DNA of 64,000 nucleotides from NCBI GenBank assembly GCA_023052935.1, contig CM041293.1, positions 183,287,249 to 183,351,248 on the forward strand, written 5' to 3'. Below, piece by piece: positions 1 through 11,175 of this stretch. The notes below the pieces were generated by a model. It was not told the DNA's origin. It did not search any database and worked only from the letters and a program-made list of their open reading frames with translations. The translations under genes were made by a program, and so were the position numbers. Position 1 is the stretch's first letter; each line of letters starts with the position of its first letter. The stretch is from Piezodorus guildinii (Eukaryota > Arthropoda > Insecta > Hemiptera > Pentatomidae).

Positions 1-2291
1 ACCATCGGCCTGTGCTTTACACCTTTGAGGGAACGCCCCCCACACTCCCGGCGAGCAAGTCCCTATTTCACAAGGCCGACTGGAAAGGCTATAAGGCTAG
101 TGTCGATAATACACTACCCAAGATACAGCCTCTGAGATCTGAAGCCGAGGTGGATGGTGCTGTGGCCGTCATCACCACTACCATACAGAAGTCAGCGAAT
201 TATAATATCCCTAGGTTCAGCCCCCAGCCGATCGCTCTTAGAAAGCCTCCGAGGCACATACTCGCCTTGGTAGCCCAAAGGATCAACCTGAGGAACGTCT
301 TTTACCGCACGGGTGATTACGGCTTGAAACCGGCCATCAATGCGATGACCAGGCAGATAGCCAGCCTCATGCGTGCCTGGAAGACCGCCCTCTGGCACGA
401 ACAGCTCCGGAGGACTCATGACGACCAGAAGCAATTCTGGAAACTCATCAGGACTCATGTCGCCAAGAAGAGGACTGTGCACCTGACGTCTGAGAGCGAT
501 CTGTTGACCCCGGTTGAACAGGCTGAACTCCTGGCTACCGACTATGAAGCGAGGGAAGAGGCTCGTGTGAGTGCTGCTCCTGGACTTCCAGAAGGGAGAC
601 CTCCGTCCCCCAATGAGAAGCCCATTCACTTCACCTTCAAGCAGCTTGAGTCGGTGCTACGACGTACTAAGGGCAATAAGTCCTCTGGGAAGGACGATAT
701 TCCTTATGTCCTGTTGAAGATGCTCCCTAGGAGGGGTAAAGCCTTCTTATTGAACATTTTTAACACGTGCATCCGATTATCGTATTTTCCTAAGGCTTGG
801 AAAGAAGCGATCGTAGTGCCACTACTCAAACCGGGGAAGAGAGGAGATTCAACGGAACACTATCGCCAGATCAGTCTTCTCTCGCACATGAGTAAGATCT
901 TAGAAAGGCTGGTTCACCACCATCTGATGAAGCACTGTACGGAGGAGAACATCATCCCACCTGAACAGACAGGATTCCAACGAGGGGTAGCCTGTGAACA
1001 CCATCTGGCGAAGTTGCAGGCCCACACCATGGAGCGGATGAGGAAGAACAACGATGCCACAGCACTAATCTCCTTGGACTGCACACAGGCCTTTGACTGT
1101 GTGTCTCACACTCTTTTACTCCGCCGTCTGGAGGAGTTCAAGTTCCCTGCCTCCCTATGCCGATTGATCCGAAGCTATCTTAGTCGAAGATCTTTCGTTG
1201 TCGGCGGGAGCCTGTCGAATCCACACGATACCATCTGCGGGGTACCTCAAGGGTCTGTACTGGGGCCACTACTATTTGTCGTTTTCACGGCACCGGTGGT
1301 CTCAGTAAAGCATCCGGGAGCAACAGTAGCAGCCTATGCGGACGACATCGCCATTTACTCCACCAGCATGAGCGCCACCAAGGCACGTGAAAGCAGCCAA
1401 CGTCATAGTTGGGGAATTGAAGAAGATCGGAATCAGAGTCAACCCAGCCAAAACGGACGCCATCATCTTGTCCTTCCAGAAGGGGAAGAAGAAGTTACCC
1501 ACCGAGTTTGAGATAGACAGTGTAAAACTTCCTCTCTCCAACTCAATTCTTTACCTAGGTGTGACCTTGGACCGACATCTGACGTTCTCCAGCCATGTAC
1601 GGGAAAGAATCAAGCTGGCCCGCAGGAAGTCCCATAGACTCTACCACCTACTCATCTCGCCGCAGCTCTCACTGCGACTCAAGTTGCAAATCTACAAGGC
1701 CGTTATCAGACCGACTCTACTCCATGGTGCGCCCCTGCTCCGCCACCTCTATCAGTCCACGCTCAAAAGGCTGCAGAGTTATCAGAACTCCGTCCTAAGG
1801 AGGATAGCCAGAGGAACCACACTCCAGCGGGCGAGAAATGCCACCATCCACGAGGAACTCCACCTTCCCTCGGTGCCAGAGTTCATCAGCAGGAGGCACG
1901 TCAAGTTCTTTGACGGGTTAAAGGCTTGTGCGAACCCTCTCTTCAGGGACGTAGTTCCACCACCTGCGCCTGGAAGGTGGCAAGGCTCTCTCCCCCTGGT
2001 CGACGTGGTCGCCCTGGGAAGGGGTCTAGACTCTGCAGTCTGACCCGCATACATTTAACCACCAGCAAAATGGTTCCTCCCCATTTTACTTCAACAAAGG
2101 CACAAAGCCACCCCACTCCTCAAGCGCATACCGCGCCTAGTGCGAAAGGAACCTTATAATGCCAACGGGCAATACGAGGCCTGAGCCATGGACTGTATAT
2201 ACCATTGCTGCTGTATATACATAGAATGTGTTTTGTATTTATTTTGTAAATAAAGTTGGAGGATGAGAAAAAAAAAAAAAAAAAAAAAAAA
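1..2291 (+). mobile_element. Jockey-type non-LTR retrotransposon, 3' part
   Basis: The window opens inside a non-LTR retrotransposon. The first codons read HRPVLYTF, matching the end of an APE-type endonuclease (the SDH-x-PV motif), so the endonuclease lies off the left edge. The RT follows, then about 225 bp of 3' UTR with an AATAAA signal near 2249 and a poly(A) run at 2268-2291 that marks the 3' terminus. The 5' end and any 5' target duplication are outside the window, so no duplication can be assigned. Confidence 0.9.
3..2043 (+). pseudogene. Jockey-type ORF2 (endonuclease tail + reverse transcriptase), frameshifted
   Basis: Reverse transcriptase that would copy the element's RNA at a nicked target by target-primed reverse transcription. 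RT blocks run in order: an entry block (SGKDDIPYVLLKML), the YRQISLLSHMSKILERLV block, the DCTQAFDCVSH block, the GVPQGSVLGPLLF block and the catalytic YADD at 1335-1346. A thumb region with repeated RLKLQIYKAVIRPTLLHG-like sequence follows. The reading frame breaks once at about 1384-1390, straight after the YADD block, and continues one frame over to a TGA at 2041-2043. A single-base indel explains this. No RNase H domain follows, as is usual for Jockey-clade ORF2. The clade is inferred from motif style only. Confidence 0.88.
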
Positions 2292-2309
2292 CTTTTAATC
2301 TAGTAGTTT

Positions 2310-2446
2310 TTTGTGGAAGGCATTAGTCCGGGAGTTTCAAATATTTGTTTTTTGCCAACGTTCCGACCCCCATTGTGGGTCATCATCATTGTGGGCGAAT
2401 GGAGACTAGATCATTTGACCCAGTTTCCATTCGCCATTCAATACAA
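2310..2446. mobile_element. Truncated fold-back arm (Penelope-like terminal repeat type)
   Basis: This stretch repeats in degenerate form the left arm of the element at 13104-13453: the 'ggaaggcattagtccggg' start, then 'ttgccaacgttccgaccccc' and 'gtgggtcatcatca'. It ends in a short inverted pair (gcgaatggagact / agtttccattcgc). The GTTTC core base pattern has changed to GTTCC, so the hammerhead-like core is mutated here. It follows the poly(A) of the preceding Jockey element within about 20 bp. Confidence 0.55.
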
Positions 2447-2487
2447 TGTAAGTTTATTTAATAGTTTTAAATAGATTTTAATATCCG

Positions 2488-2530
2488 AGGTAAGTGAAAG
2501 TCGGGTGTTTCCCGCACCAGATTTCTTACA
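2488..2530 (-). repeat. RA repeat, terminal fragment
   Basis: Reads on the minus strand as 'ctggtgcggg..acacccgactttcacttacctc', the shared starting sequence of the RA family (compare 14283, 17350 and 42257). Only about 43 bp remain. Confidence 0.6.
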
Positions 2531-2935
2531 AACGCATCCGAAACCTGGACTTTGAGCAAAGCGTCTGCTTACCTCATCCACAAGATGGAAAAGAAGATTC
2601 TTGAGTGTATATATTGGACTTTTCAGAAAAATGGTTTGTTTAGACTCCGGAAAAACGCAGAGCTGTACACACTCAATGATGACTTCAGTGTTTCACATTT
2701 TGTAAGAGTACAGCGGATTAGGGCTTCATAATCAGAATGGATGAAGAAAAGACTGTACTGTACTGACGGAAGGAGACCTCGAGGAAGACTGAAGTAAAGG
2801 TGGAAGGACAGCGTCTGTGATAATCTGAAGAAATGTGGGAGTATCAGTGAGGCGTGAGAGGGCTTGGGAAGAGTGGACCATCTGGCTAGGGAATGCTTTA
2901 TGCGTCTGTTGCGCCGATAATGAATTTAGTCTAAT
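2531..2935 (+). pseudogene. RTE-type reverse transcriptase, C-terminal remnant
   Basis: In-frame stretches recall the C-terminal region of RTE-like endonuclease-reverse transcriptases: YASETWTLSKA, then FRLRKNAELYTL, then a basic WxxWMKKRL / GRRPRGRLK..RWKDSV segment, interrupted by stops. No catalytic RT block is present. It reads as a 5'-truncated, decayed copy of a family separate from the RTE-3 copies below. Confidence 0.55.
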
Positions 2936-3454
2936 GATTCGTGTAAAATGTTACTCTTAACTTTGTCGATAAGATACAAATTATGCAAAAACGTCGGTAC
3001 ATTATCTAATTAATTAATTTCTGAAACATCTCATTGAAATTATCTACGATAAACTAATTTATAGGGAATTATTAAAATAAAACAATGATATTTTTTGATA
3101 TAATCTTTATTTTATTTTCGCCCATTACATAAAAATAATTATACTAATGCTCCACATGATCACAGCCCTTTGTTAATTAATCTCCAATAGAACTATACCG
3201 CTGAAATATTTGTTCACAAAATTTCATTTTTGATTACATATTATAATAACTAATTATTACAATAATATTTTATGCATAATTTATTACTTTAAAAAAAATA
3301 CATAATATGTTTGTTTTTTCGTTAATTATAATTATAATAAACCCAGGCACTTAATTAGATAATCTCAAAGGGCAGTATATTTAAAGAAAAACCTATTTAT
3401 TTTGGGTGAAGATTAAATTATTATACATATATTACATAATTTTTTTGACTTACA
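2936..3454. other. AT-rich spacer, no gene seen
   Basis: Low-complexity AT-rich DNA. I find no ORF with a recognisable domain, no terminal repeats and no similarity to the other repeat families of the window. Confidence 0.6.
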
Positions 3455-3464
3455 CTATATTTCA

Positions 3465-3757
3465 TGGGAAGCCCGTAGCTGAGTGGCTAGCGCGCTAGTC
3501 TCTCATGCCAAAAGTTGTGAGTTCGAATCCCAGTCCCGACGGGGCTTTTATAAGGATTTAATTAAATGGGGATTCACTCACAGCATCTCCCCCCGGGGAT
3601 GTGAGACCCGTCAGCCAAATGGTGGCCACTCACAAAGTTAGGCGTAGGGAGTGATGACCCTACCCGACAAATGGCATCGAGAAAAACTAGTGTAATATCC
3701 CAGGAGATTATACCGCGAAGCCCAGGCCTTCCGCGCCATTGAATAATTGTAATAACC
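3465..3757 (+). mobile_element. SINE-C, tRNA-derived, with target-site duplication
   Basis: The head (about 3471-3545) is tRNA-like: an A-box-like tagctgagtggctagcgcg and a B-box gagttcgaatccc, the internal promoter parts used by RNA polymerase III. Its anticodon-arm region resembles tRNA-Met in a degenerate way. A body of about 210 bp follows with no coding capacity. The unit is flanked by an exact 10-bp duplication, CTATATTTCA, at 3455-3464 and 3758-3767, which supports retroposition. It is not a functional tRNA gene because the acceptor stem does not pair fully. Confidence 0.75.
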
Positions 3758-3767
3758 CTATATTTCA

Positions 3768-5340
3768 GTCGATTTAAAAAAAAAATATAATCACAAAATG
3801 GGCTAAATCTATCATAAAAGGCCGCTAAAAAAAAATATATATATATATATAATGAGCAGATCACTAAAATTCTATTTTAGGTTTAAAAATGTATTTTCTT
3901 AAATGTATTGTATTATAAAAAAATTTGGTTATTCAACAAAATTTTTGTTTTTGAAAAATTGAAAGGAGTTTTGGGTCAAATAAATCTTTTTAGCCATTAT
4001 TTTAACTTTTATTAAATGTATACATTATATTACTTTAATTCATAAAGGTCCTAAAATTGTCTAGCCACGAATGGTCCATATTTAGTATTTATTTTATTCC
4101 ATCACAACGTTGTTCAAAAGAAGTGCGTCTGTGAATTTTAAAAAAGAAAAAAACAACAAGGATATTTTTGTTTTCGTACTAAAATAAGATTAAGAAAAAA
4201 AATGAAAATCATATATCTGAAATAATATGTTTTTATTATATAATGATTTTTGTATTAGGAGTGGAATTAAAAAAAAAATCTTTACTGATTTATATAAACA
4301 TATATTTGTTGTTGGAATATAAATTTATTTTAATGTACTTTCTAAAAGATTTATTTTTTATAGCTCCTAACACTGATTGTGTGTGTCATTAGCATTTTGG
4401 AATTATTATATTCTGATATAATAATTTGTTTACTTTACAGATTGAAACAGGGTACGTTATTTTCTCTCTTTTGTAGAACATCTATTTTAAAGATTAAGAT
4501 GAATTGAAAGGTGGTAAAAAGTTATTTGAAATGGTAAACAAAATTTTATTAAACAAGATTTCTTACGTCATTAACTAGTTATTAAATCCAGCTTTGTCAA
4601 CAAGTAATACAAATTTTATTTTATTACTTTTTATATACTAAAAATTAATTTTAGTGTTGTTTTCTGTTAAATTTTTATTTTATTTATTAAAAAATCCACT
4701 TAGTATCATCTACTTCAGCCTTGATGAAGACACAAAAATTCGGTTAATAAATAATTTTTAACTATTTTTTTTTCTTTTACTGCCACCCGAACCGACGAGA
4801 TGCTTTCATATTAATCTCACGGTCGACTATTTGGTTGTAAAATAATTTTATAGCACTTTTTACTGGCGATTTCAATAAAAGCTTCTGATATTGTGAATTA
4901 TTTTAATCAATTACATACATATCTATTAAATGTTGAAGAACGCTTTGCCTCTTCCAAGTCAAAATTTCAGGTTTTGAACAAAGCAAAATACTTGGTGTCG
5001 GTGGTTTAGGAATCATTTCTATTCACACTGCAAATTTTGCTAACCTTCTATGCAGCGGATTTTTTCATCTTCCACTTTGAGCAAGCAAAGTAAAGATAAG
5101 TCATTTTGGTTGAAACTGATGCATAAAAGCACTTATCCTTTTTGAGAATTTGTAAACATTATTGAGCCAAGTAAACATGATTTTATAATCACAGAGATTA
5201 TTAAAGTGGAATATTGAAAAAAACGCTATGAGGTTATTTTAATTTAATATTCGATTTCTGCTATGGTTCCTGATTCTATTAACTTTTGCCGTACCGACTC
5301 GATTATCGGACATTCGTGCTAAAAACGTTTAAAAGGTTTT
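3768..5340. other. AT-rich spacer
   Basis: Mostly A/T homopolymer tracts and a short (AT)n at 3834-3851. No coding region is supported. The only structure seen is the possible decayed fold-back arm at 4700-4835, listed separately. Confidence 0.55.
4700..4835 (+). repeat. Possible decayed fold-back arm
   Basis: The order 'cttgatgaagacac..attcggttaat' then 'actgccacccgaac' then 'tctcacggtcgac' parallels the right arm and tail of the 13104-13453 element (ctgatga.., ..gccacccggac.., ..tctcaacggtcaac). Spacing is similar but identity is low and no inverted partner was found. Tentative. Confidence 0.25.
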
Positions 5341-5344
5341 AATA

Positions 5345-5920
5345 ATAAATATAAATTAAGATTAGACAAACTAGAAAGACTGTATTTTGCAACTAGAAGC
5401 ATGTACAGTAAGGAAAGTTTATCCTCCAAGGAAAAAATTAGGCACTACTATACAGTAGTAAGACGAACAATATTGTATGGTATGGAAACAGTTTGCCTTC
5501 CGAGTCCTGAGAAATTTCGCAAAATTGAGAGAAAAATTCTTAGGAGGATTCATGGACCCAAAACAACGCAAGAGGGCTACAGGCTAAAATCCAATGAAGA
5601 AATATATGGAAATTTGGAAAACCTTGAAGTAGTCATCAGAGGCTGAAAAAACAGATTTTTGACAAAGTTCTACGCTATAAGAATATAGGTGCTTATGCAA
5701 AGCAAATAAAAGAGGAGCTTGAAAGGTTAAAAATCAAGAAAATAGACTGTTTAGATAGAGAGCTTTTTGGGAAGAAAATAAAAGAAGTTGGGGTTCTTAC
5801 AGGAAAAACAAAGAAACAGGGGAGAAAATGGACAAAGGAAGAGCGGGAGGAACAGTCCAGGAAGATGAAAGAATATTGGAGAAAAAGGAAGGTGAAAGAT
5901 GTGAAGAAGGCAGAATGATA
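5345..5920 (+). pseudogene. RTE-type reverse transcriptase C-terminus, frameshifted remnant
   Basis: The first part (5364-5646) reads RLYFATRSMYSKE and TVVRRTILYGMETVCLPS, then KIERKILRRIHGPK, the typical thumb/C-terminal sequence of RTE-like elements. After a stop at 5644-5646 a second frame continues with a strongly basic tail (GRKWTKEEREEQ, KMKEYWRKRK) to about 5918. The RT catalytic core is absent. The fragment lies just beyond the 3' end of the transporter gene and converges on it. Confidence 0.6.
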
Positions 5921-5968
5921 TTCACGTGGTCCTTGATGGCCAATTCGAGCAGAAAAAAAATATATAAA

Positions 5969-5974
5969 TTTAAT
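5969..5974 (-). promoter_or_regulatory. Possible poly(A) signal of the sugar transporter
   Basis: The minus strand reads ATTAAA about 95 bp past the stop codon at 6069. It is the nearest match to a polyadenylation hexamer; no AATAAA is seen closer. In AT-rich DNA such a match can arise by chance. Confidence 0.35.
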
Positions 5975-6068
5975 GATTATATATATACATAACAGTTAAT
6001 TCCATCAGAGAACTAACATTATTGCGAAAGAGGAACTTGAAATGCGATGATGAACGTTGGTTTTGTAA

Positions 6069-7267
6069 TTAACGCCTCTCTGTGGAGCTCTCTTCTGTTT
6101 TCACAGATTCCTCTGTCTTGCCTACGCCGTCCACCTTTTCCATGCTTTCGAAACCTTGTTGAATCTCTCCCAAGCTCTTTCCCGCCGTCTCAGGCAAGAT
6201 GATGTAGATGAAGATGGTCCCCAAGATCCCGACCATTGCGTATATAATGAAGTTCATATAGACTCCAGCGATGTCTGTTACAGTTTGATACGTCTTCAAG
6301 TTGATGAAGAGCGAAAATCCTGATGTTATCCCTGTTAGGCCGCAGCCGATTCCTCTTGTGTTCGAAGGGAAGTACTCAGCTTGAATAGTCTGCATTAGCG
6401 GTCCGACCCCGATGTTACTCGCAATGCAAAGTCCGGTAATTGAGATGTACATTACCCAGGAGTATTTAGAGACGTCGTAACCCAGCTGAGTAAGGAGCAA
6501 ATAAACACCAGTGATGGCGTTAAAAACTGCAGAACCAATGTTGAGTAGATGAGCAACGGTCTTCTACCGACGGAGTCAGAAATGAATGCAGCACCGAAGG
6601 TAACGAGGCAGAGGATGACGCCAAGCCCGATAGTCAGTTCGTGGTCTTGAATTGCTTCATTCGACGATTCCTTGAAGATCTGCGTCAAATAGGCTAACAC
6701 GACCGTTATCCCGTTGAGGTACTTGATCAAGCAGACAAACTGCACAATGAAGAACGACTTGGTGTCTTTTTTAGTTGCGAAAAGATCCCGCCAACCTCCT
6801 TTGCATTTCATGTCGTTCTCAACGGATTTCTGAATGTTGGTGAACTCTTCATCGACTTGATTGGTAGCTCTGAGCCAGCTGAGCGACTTCTTGGCCTCTT
6901 TCGGTTTTCCAACCATCAACTGATAGTAAGGCGACTCCGGCATCAGGTAGAAGAAGGCGGTGAACAAGATAGGGCCGATGGAGCAGACGTAGGCGTAGTT
7001 CTGGTAGCTGAGGTAGTGGCCGGCGACGTAGCAGTAGAGGACGCCAGCGTAAGACATGCTCATGAAGTGTCCCGAAAGCTCTCCTCGTATCCTTGGTTCG
7101 GATATTTCTGCGATGTACATCGGGGCTGCGGCGTAGATGATGGCGACTGCGGCACCCTGGATGAACCTCACGACGTAGAGGACAATGATGTTGCGGGTGG
7201 TGAGAATGAGTAGCCATGACCCAAGACCAACGGCCCTGTGGTCAACAGCACTGTCTTCCGGCCGAAT
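6069..7267 (-). CDS. Sugar transporter exon 3 (helices 3-12 and C-terminus)
   Basis: The acceptor is tttgttttcag at 7268-7270; the first base completes a Lys codon split by the phase-2 intron, followed by FGRK. The frame is lost twice by one missing base: near 7219 (LVLG then SWLLILTTR in the next frame) and near 6540-6546 (RRPLLIYS then IGSAVFNAITG in the next frame). With both corrected, 399 residues run to TAA at 6069-6071. RFIQGAA, SEPRIRGELSG, PESPYY, GRRPLL and PETAGKSL are all family-typical, and no other damage is seen. Apart from the two indels the exon looks under constraint, so sequencing error is a serious explanation. Confidence 0.87.
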
Positions 7268-10200
7268 CTGAAAACAAATGAAGGGTTTATTACCAAGCTA
7301 GATAGCTAGATTAAAGTACTCAACATAATCGATATTAACAAATTATTTTTTTTTTTTTTAATTTAGAGTGACAAGAACCAGGGTCATGTTTTCACCATTG
7401 GATACAGGCTGTACGAGTATGAATGTACAGGCAGAGTATAGGCCAGATCTGGGAATAAAAGTTTTGCGACTTAAGAAAGCGAATACAGTTAAATATATAA
7501 GGAGATGGGAATTGGATAGGAAAAAAGATAGATCGGTGGGGAGGTTGAAAAGAGTATGCGAAGCAGTTTATTGTAGACCTTCTGTGAGGGTGTGAAGTAA
7601 TTAATCCTTTACAAATAATACAACGATTTATAAAGACCTCGGGATCAAGGGGTTGTTATTGTTAGATGTTAGTTAGGGCTTTAAGGCGTAAAACATCAAA
7701 GGTCACGCCTATACGAATGCTAACCTTGCTATGTTTTTGACCGGCTGCTTTTCTAAGGCAGCGGTACCTTCAAAAACTAGCTTACTTGATATATTCAATC
7801 CAGATATAAACTATATTTAATAATACCATTGGGTTTACTTTTCAAAGGTATCGTGTTTACCAATCCAATAGATGGCATGCAGGATAAGATTAAAGTAAAT
7901 AAATTCAATTATAACATCTTATTATAATTATTAACTTACACATATCCATTATATTACTACATTGCTTAGAACTGGGATTGAGAATACTGAGGGACATTTC
8001 AAACAGAAATACTTTTAAATCACTAAGTCGGCTGGCGAAGGTGGAATCAGTTCTTGGCTCTTAGATCTCCAGCTGCTCTCTCTGACCCCCAGACGGATAT
8101 CTCCTCATCTTGCGGATGGACCTCCGCTGTTTTCTTGCTGGACTTCTATTCTTCCTACGAATCTTCTCTCTCATCCTTGTCACCTCGGGTGGGCAGATAT
8201 GGGAAGTGCCCCGGTTGGCGGTACAGCCCTTGTGATCTTATTTTTATCTTTTGAACACCCTTAATATTCTTGTCGGCTGCCGCTGTAGAAAACTACCAGG
8301 GGTCTCTGGTATCCCATACCCATGGGGAAACCGGGGGGCCTATTGGAGAATCCAAGGGGAGCAAGTACATGCCCTTTGTACTTTTGCCGACATAGGCTAA
8401 TCAATTTTTATTAATTAATACAATAATTATCCAATCCTTACTCCCCTCAGTATCCTCAATACATTACAACATAATTGTTAAAGTTCAAGAAGAAGGTAGA
8501 AATAAATAAATAGGAGTAATTATAAACAAAAGGTATAAAGAGGGAAATCAATTGAGTATGGATAAACAAGGGATCAAGGGATATGTAACGTCGAAATTCC
8601 TTTCTTTTGTACTTGTAGGAACGAAAATCTCGTTGGGATCTAATACTTTATGAAATATAAGCGGTGTACCTAAGAATATTTCCTAAATTGATGATGGATT
8701 TTTATAATCTGATATGATTACATGCTGAGTGAATGGAATGAATGTAGTGGAATAATCCTTCTGCAGGCAACCCTTTGTAAACGTTTAGAACCTTGGTTTA
8801 AATACAGAAAAAAAAACATTTTAGGAGGACCTCATCATAACTATTTCACCACTAACAAGGAAAGTTACATATTACATAGCCTTAGAATTTTAAACTCGTA
8901 AGAGTATAAGTAGAATTTAATGTATCAATGTCATGTATCAGATTTTAATCTATTCTCCCTCTTGGTAAGTGTCTGATGCCCAGCAAGATAAATATAGTTG
9001 TAAATGGCCTCCAGTAACTCATATAAATTGGTTTGATATTTTCTAGAGGATCTTAAATGCTTAAAATTCGAGTTAGTTTCTTTGAAATTGAAGCTATTAT
9101 TGAGCTATGATTGCATTAAAGAATTGAGTACTAAATCTTTTTTGTAAATATATTTGTTGACATATACAATTGTATTATGAAATACATTTACTAAATGTGA
9201 TACAATATTGTCATGATTCACATGCAGGAATAAAAGGTATAAAAACTATGCTAAACTAAAAGGTCCCTAGGACATCTTCTTTTAGACGCCTCGTAGGATT
9301 ATCAGGATTGTGGGTTAGAGTGGGGATGGAGTTTATTATGAAAGGAGTGGTGTCTGGTTCATGCCAATTCAGCAACATAGCGAGCATCAAAGTCTTTATG
9401 AATGAGTTTAGCGTAGGGAAGTGGCGCCCCCATCGTCCATCCATTACTCTGCGATCAGCCACTGGCTCTTCAGGTTGGGGGAACAAGTTCAATAAAACAC
9501 ACACAACAGTACTAACATCACAGTATACTACAACACCCCTCACTACAGACCAAGGTCACATACAATACACACCCTAGAGTTTCCTTCCCTGGGTAGCCGT
9601 CCCGGACGGGAGGGTGCGTCAGGGTGTTCTAATGAGGCAGCCCCTGTACCTGACTCGGAGGCAGTGGGTTGATTCCCCTCATTTCATTAATAAAATTATC
9701 GCGGAACCTCAAGAAAATATAGAAGCCGAACTGATACATAGGAATAGATCCAGACACCGTTATAATGACATTTATTATCCTATTGGAACATTTTATCGCT
9801 AAATAGACTATGGACACCTCGGTCGCTCCTTCCAGAACTTGACACATACTGCGTGGATATTGCAGCAATTCAGGAGGTTGGTTGGCCCGAATGAGGCTCA
9901 CTTGAAAAGAGATTCCACACAGTATACTATAGTTGCCACGAAAGCAATCGCACCTTTGGCTCGGGATTTGTGGTTAGAGGTAGGGCACTTCAGCTTTTCC
10001 TTGAATGCAAGCCAATCTCACACCGACTCTGTTACATTCAAATCAAAGGAAAATTCTTCAATCTCTCTATTATCAACTACCATCAGAAGTTTCATCAGAC
10101 GAGGATAAGGATGGATATCTTCTAGGAAGCACTGGAAAGCGCTTTCAGGAATTGCCTGAAAATGATAAGATTATTGTGGGTGATTTCAACGCCCAAATAG

Positions 10201-11122
10201 GCCAAGGACCTGCTTATTGTCTAAAAAGGCTCATATACTTTGCTGCAGCACATGTCCTAATCATTGGCAGCACATTGTTCCCAGGCAACATCATTCATAA
10301 AGCCACTTGGATATCACTAAACGGGGCAGTCATGGGCAGAAATGTCTAAACTTTGTGTTGAAAGGATATCAATTTTTGTTTAAGGGGTTAAGTTTAGCAG
10401 GAAAGCTATTTATATTTTTTGTAGTATGTATTCTATGGCTCAATAATCTCATGTATTCCAACTGATCCATTCACCTAGATATTTATATAATTTTATTTAC
10501 TTAATCCATATACTTATATTATTGACAAAAATCAATTATATATAGTATTGAATTGGCCTAGGACCGCTGCGTTATTTGGTCTGAAAATCTTTTCGGAATT
10601 CCTTGCGTGATAACGGTTGGGAGTTTTTCCCTTCACTCCAATATCATCCCCATGAAAAGGAAGGAGTCATTAACGATGTGTAGGAGTGCAATGAGTAAAA
10701 TGTCGGCCGAAGAGTAGAATATTTTGCGGGATAGGGAATGCAGAAATCGCATGAGCTGGCTGGGACAATAGAAGTAAGCAGCGACCCCTAGCCACCCCTA
10801 CCACACGACTTCCGCTAGCGTCCCGCCAAAATTACTTCTCAACATCCGTTGCCTTAGCGAGTCCCATATTCTTTCTCGAACCCTTCTATTTCCTCTTGTA
10901 TATTTTAGTTTTTTCAAATCATAATAATAATAATTTGGCTATGTTATGCCAATGTTGGTTTGGGATGTGTTTGAGATATATAATTCTAAAAGTAACGAGT
11001 TAAGTTAAGGATTTTTTCAACATTTTTTTTATTGAGTAATATTACAATCTGTCCTAATTTAGACATTAATAATAGTGGTGAAAGATAACATGTATACAAT
11101 ATTTACACATCAATAAAGTTAT

Positions 11123-11175
<53 letters not shown>

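Noticed and set aside
3471..3545. tRNA gene
   Set aside because: A- and B-box sequences are present but the acceptor stem pairs poorly, a SINE body follows, and the whole unit has a target duplication. Called SINE-C.
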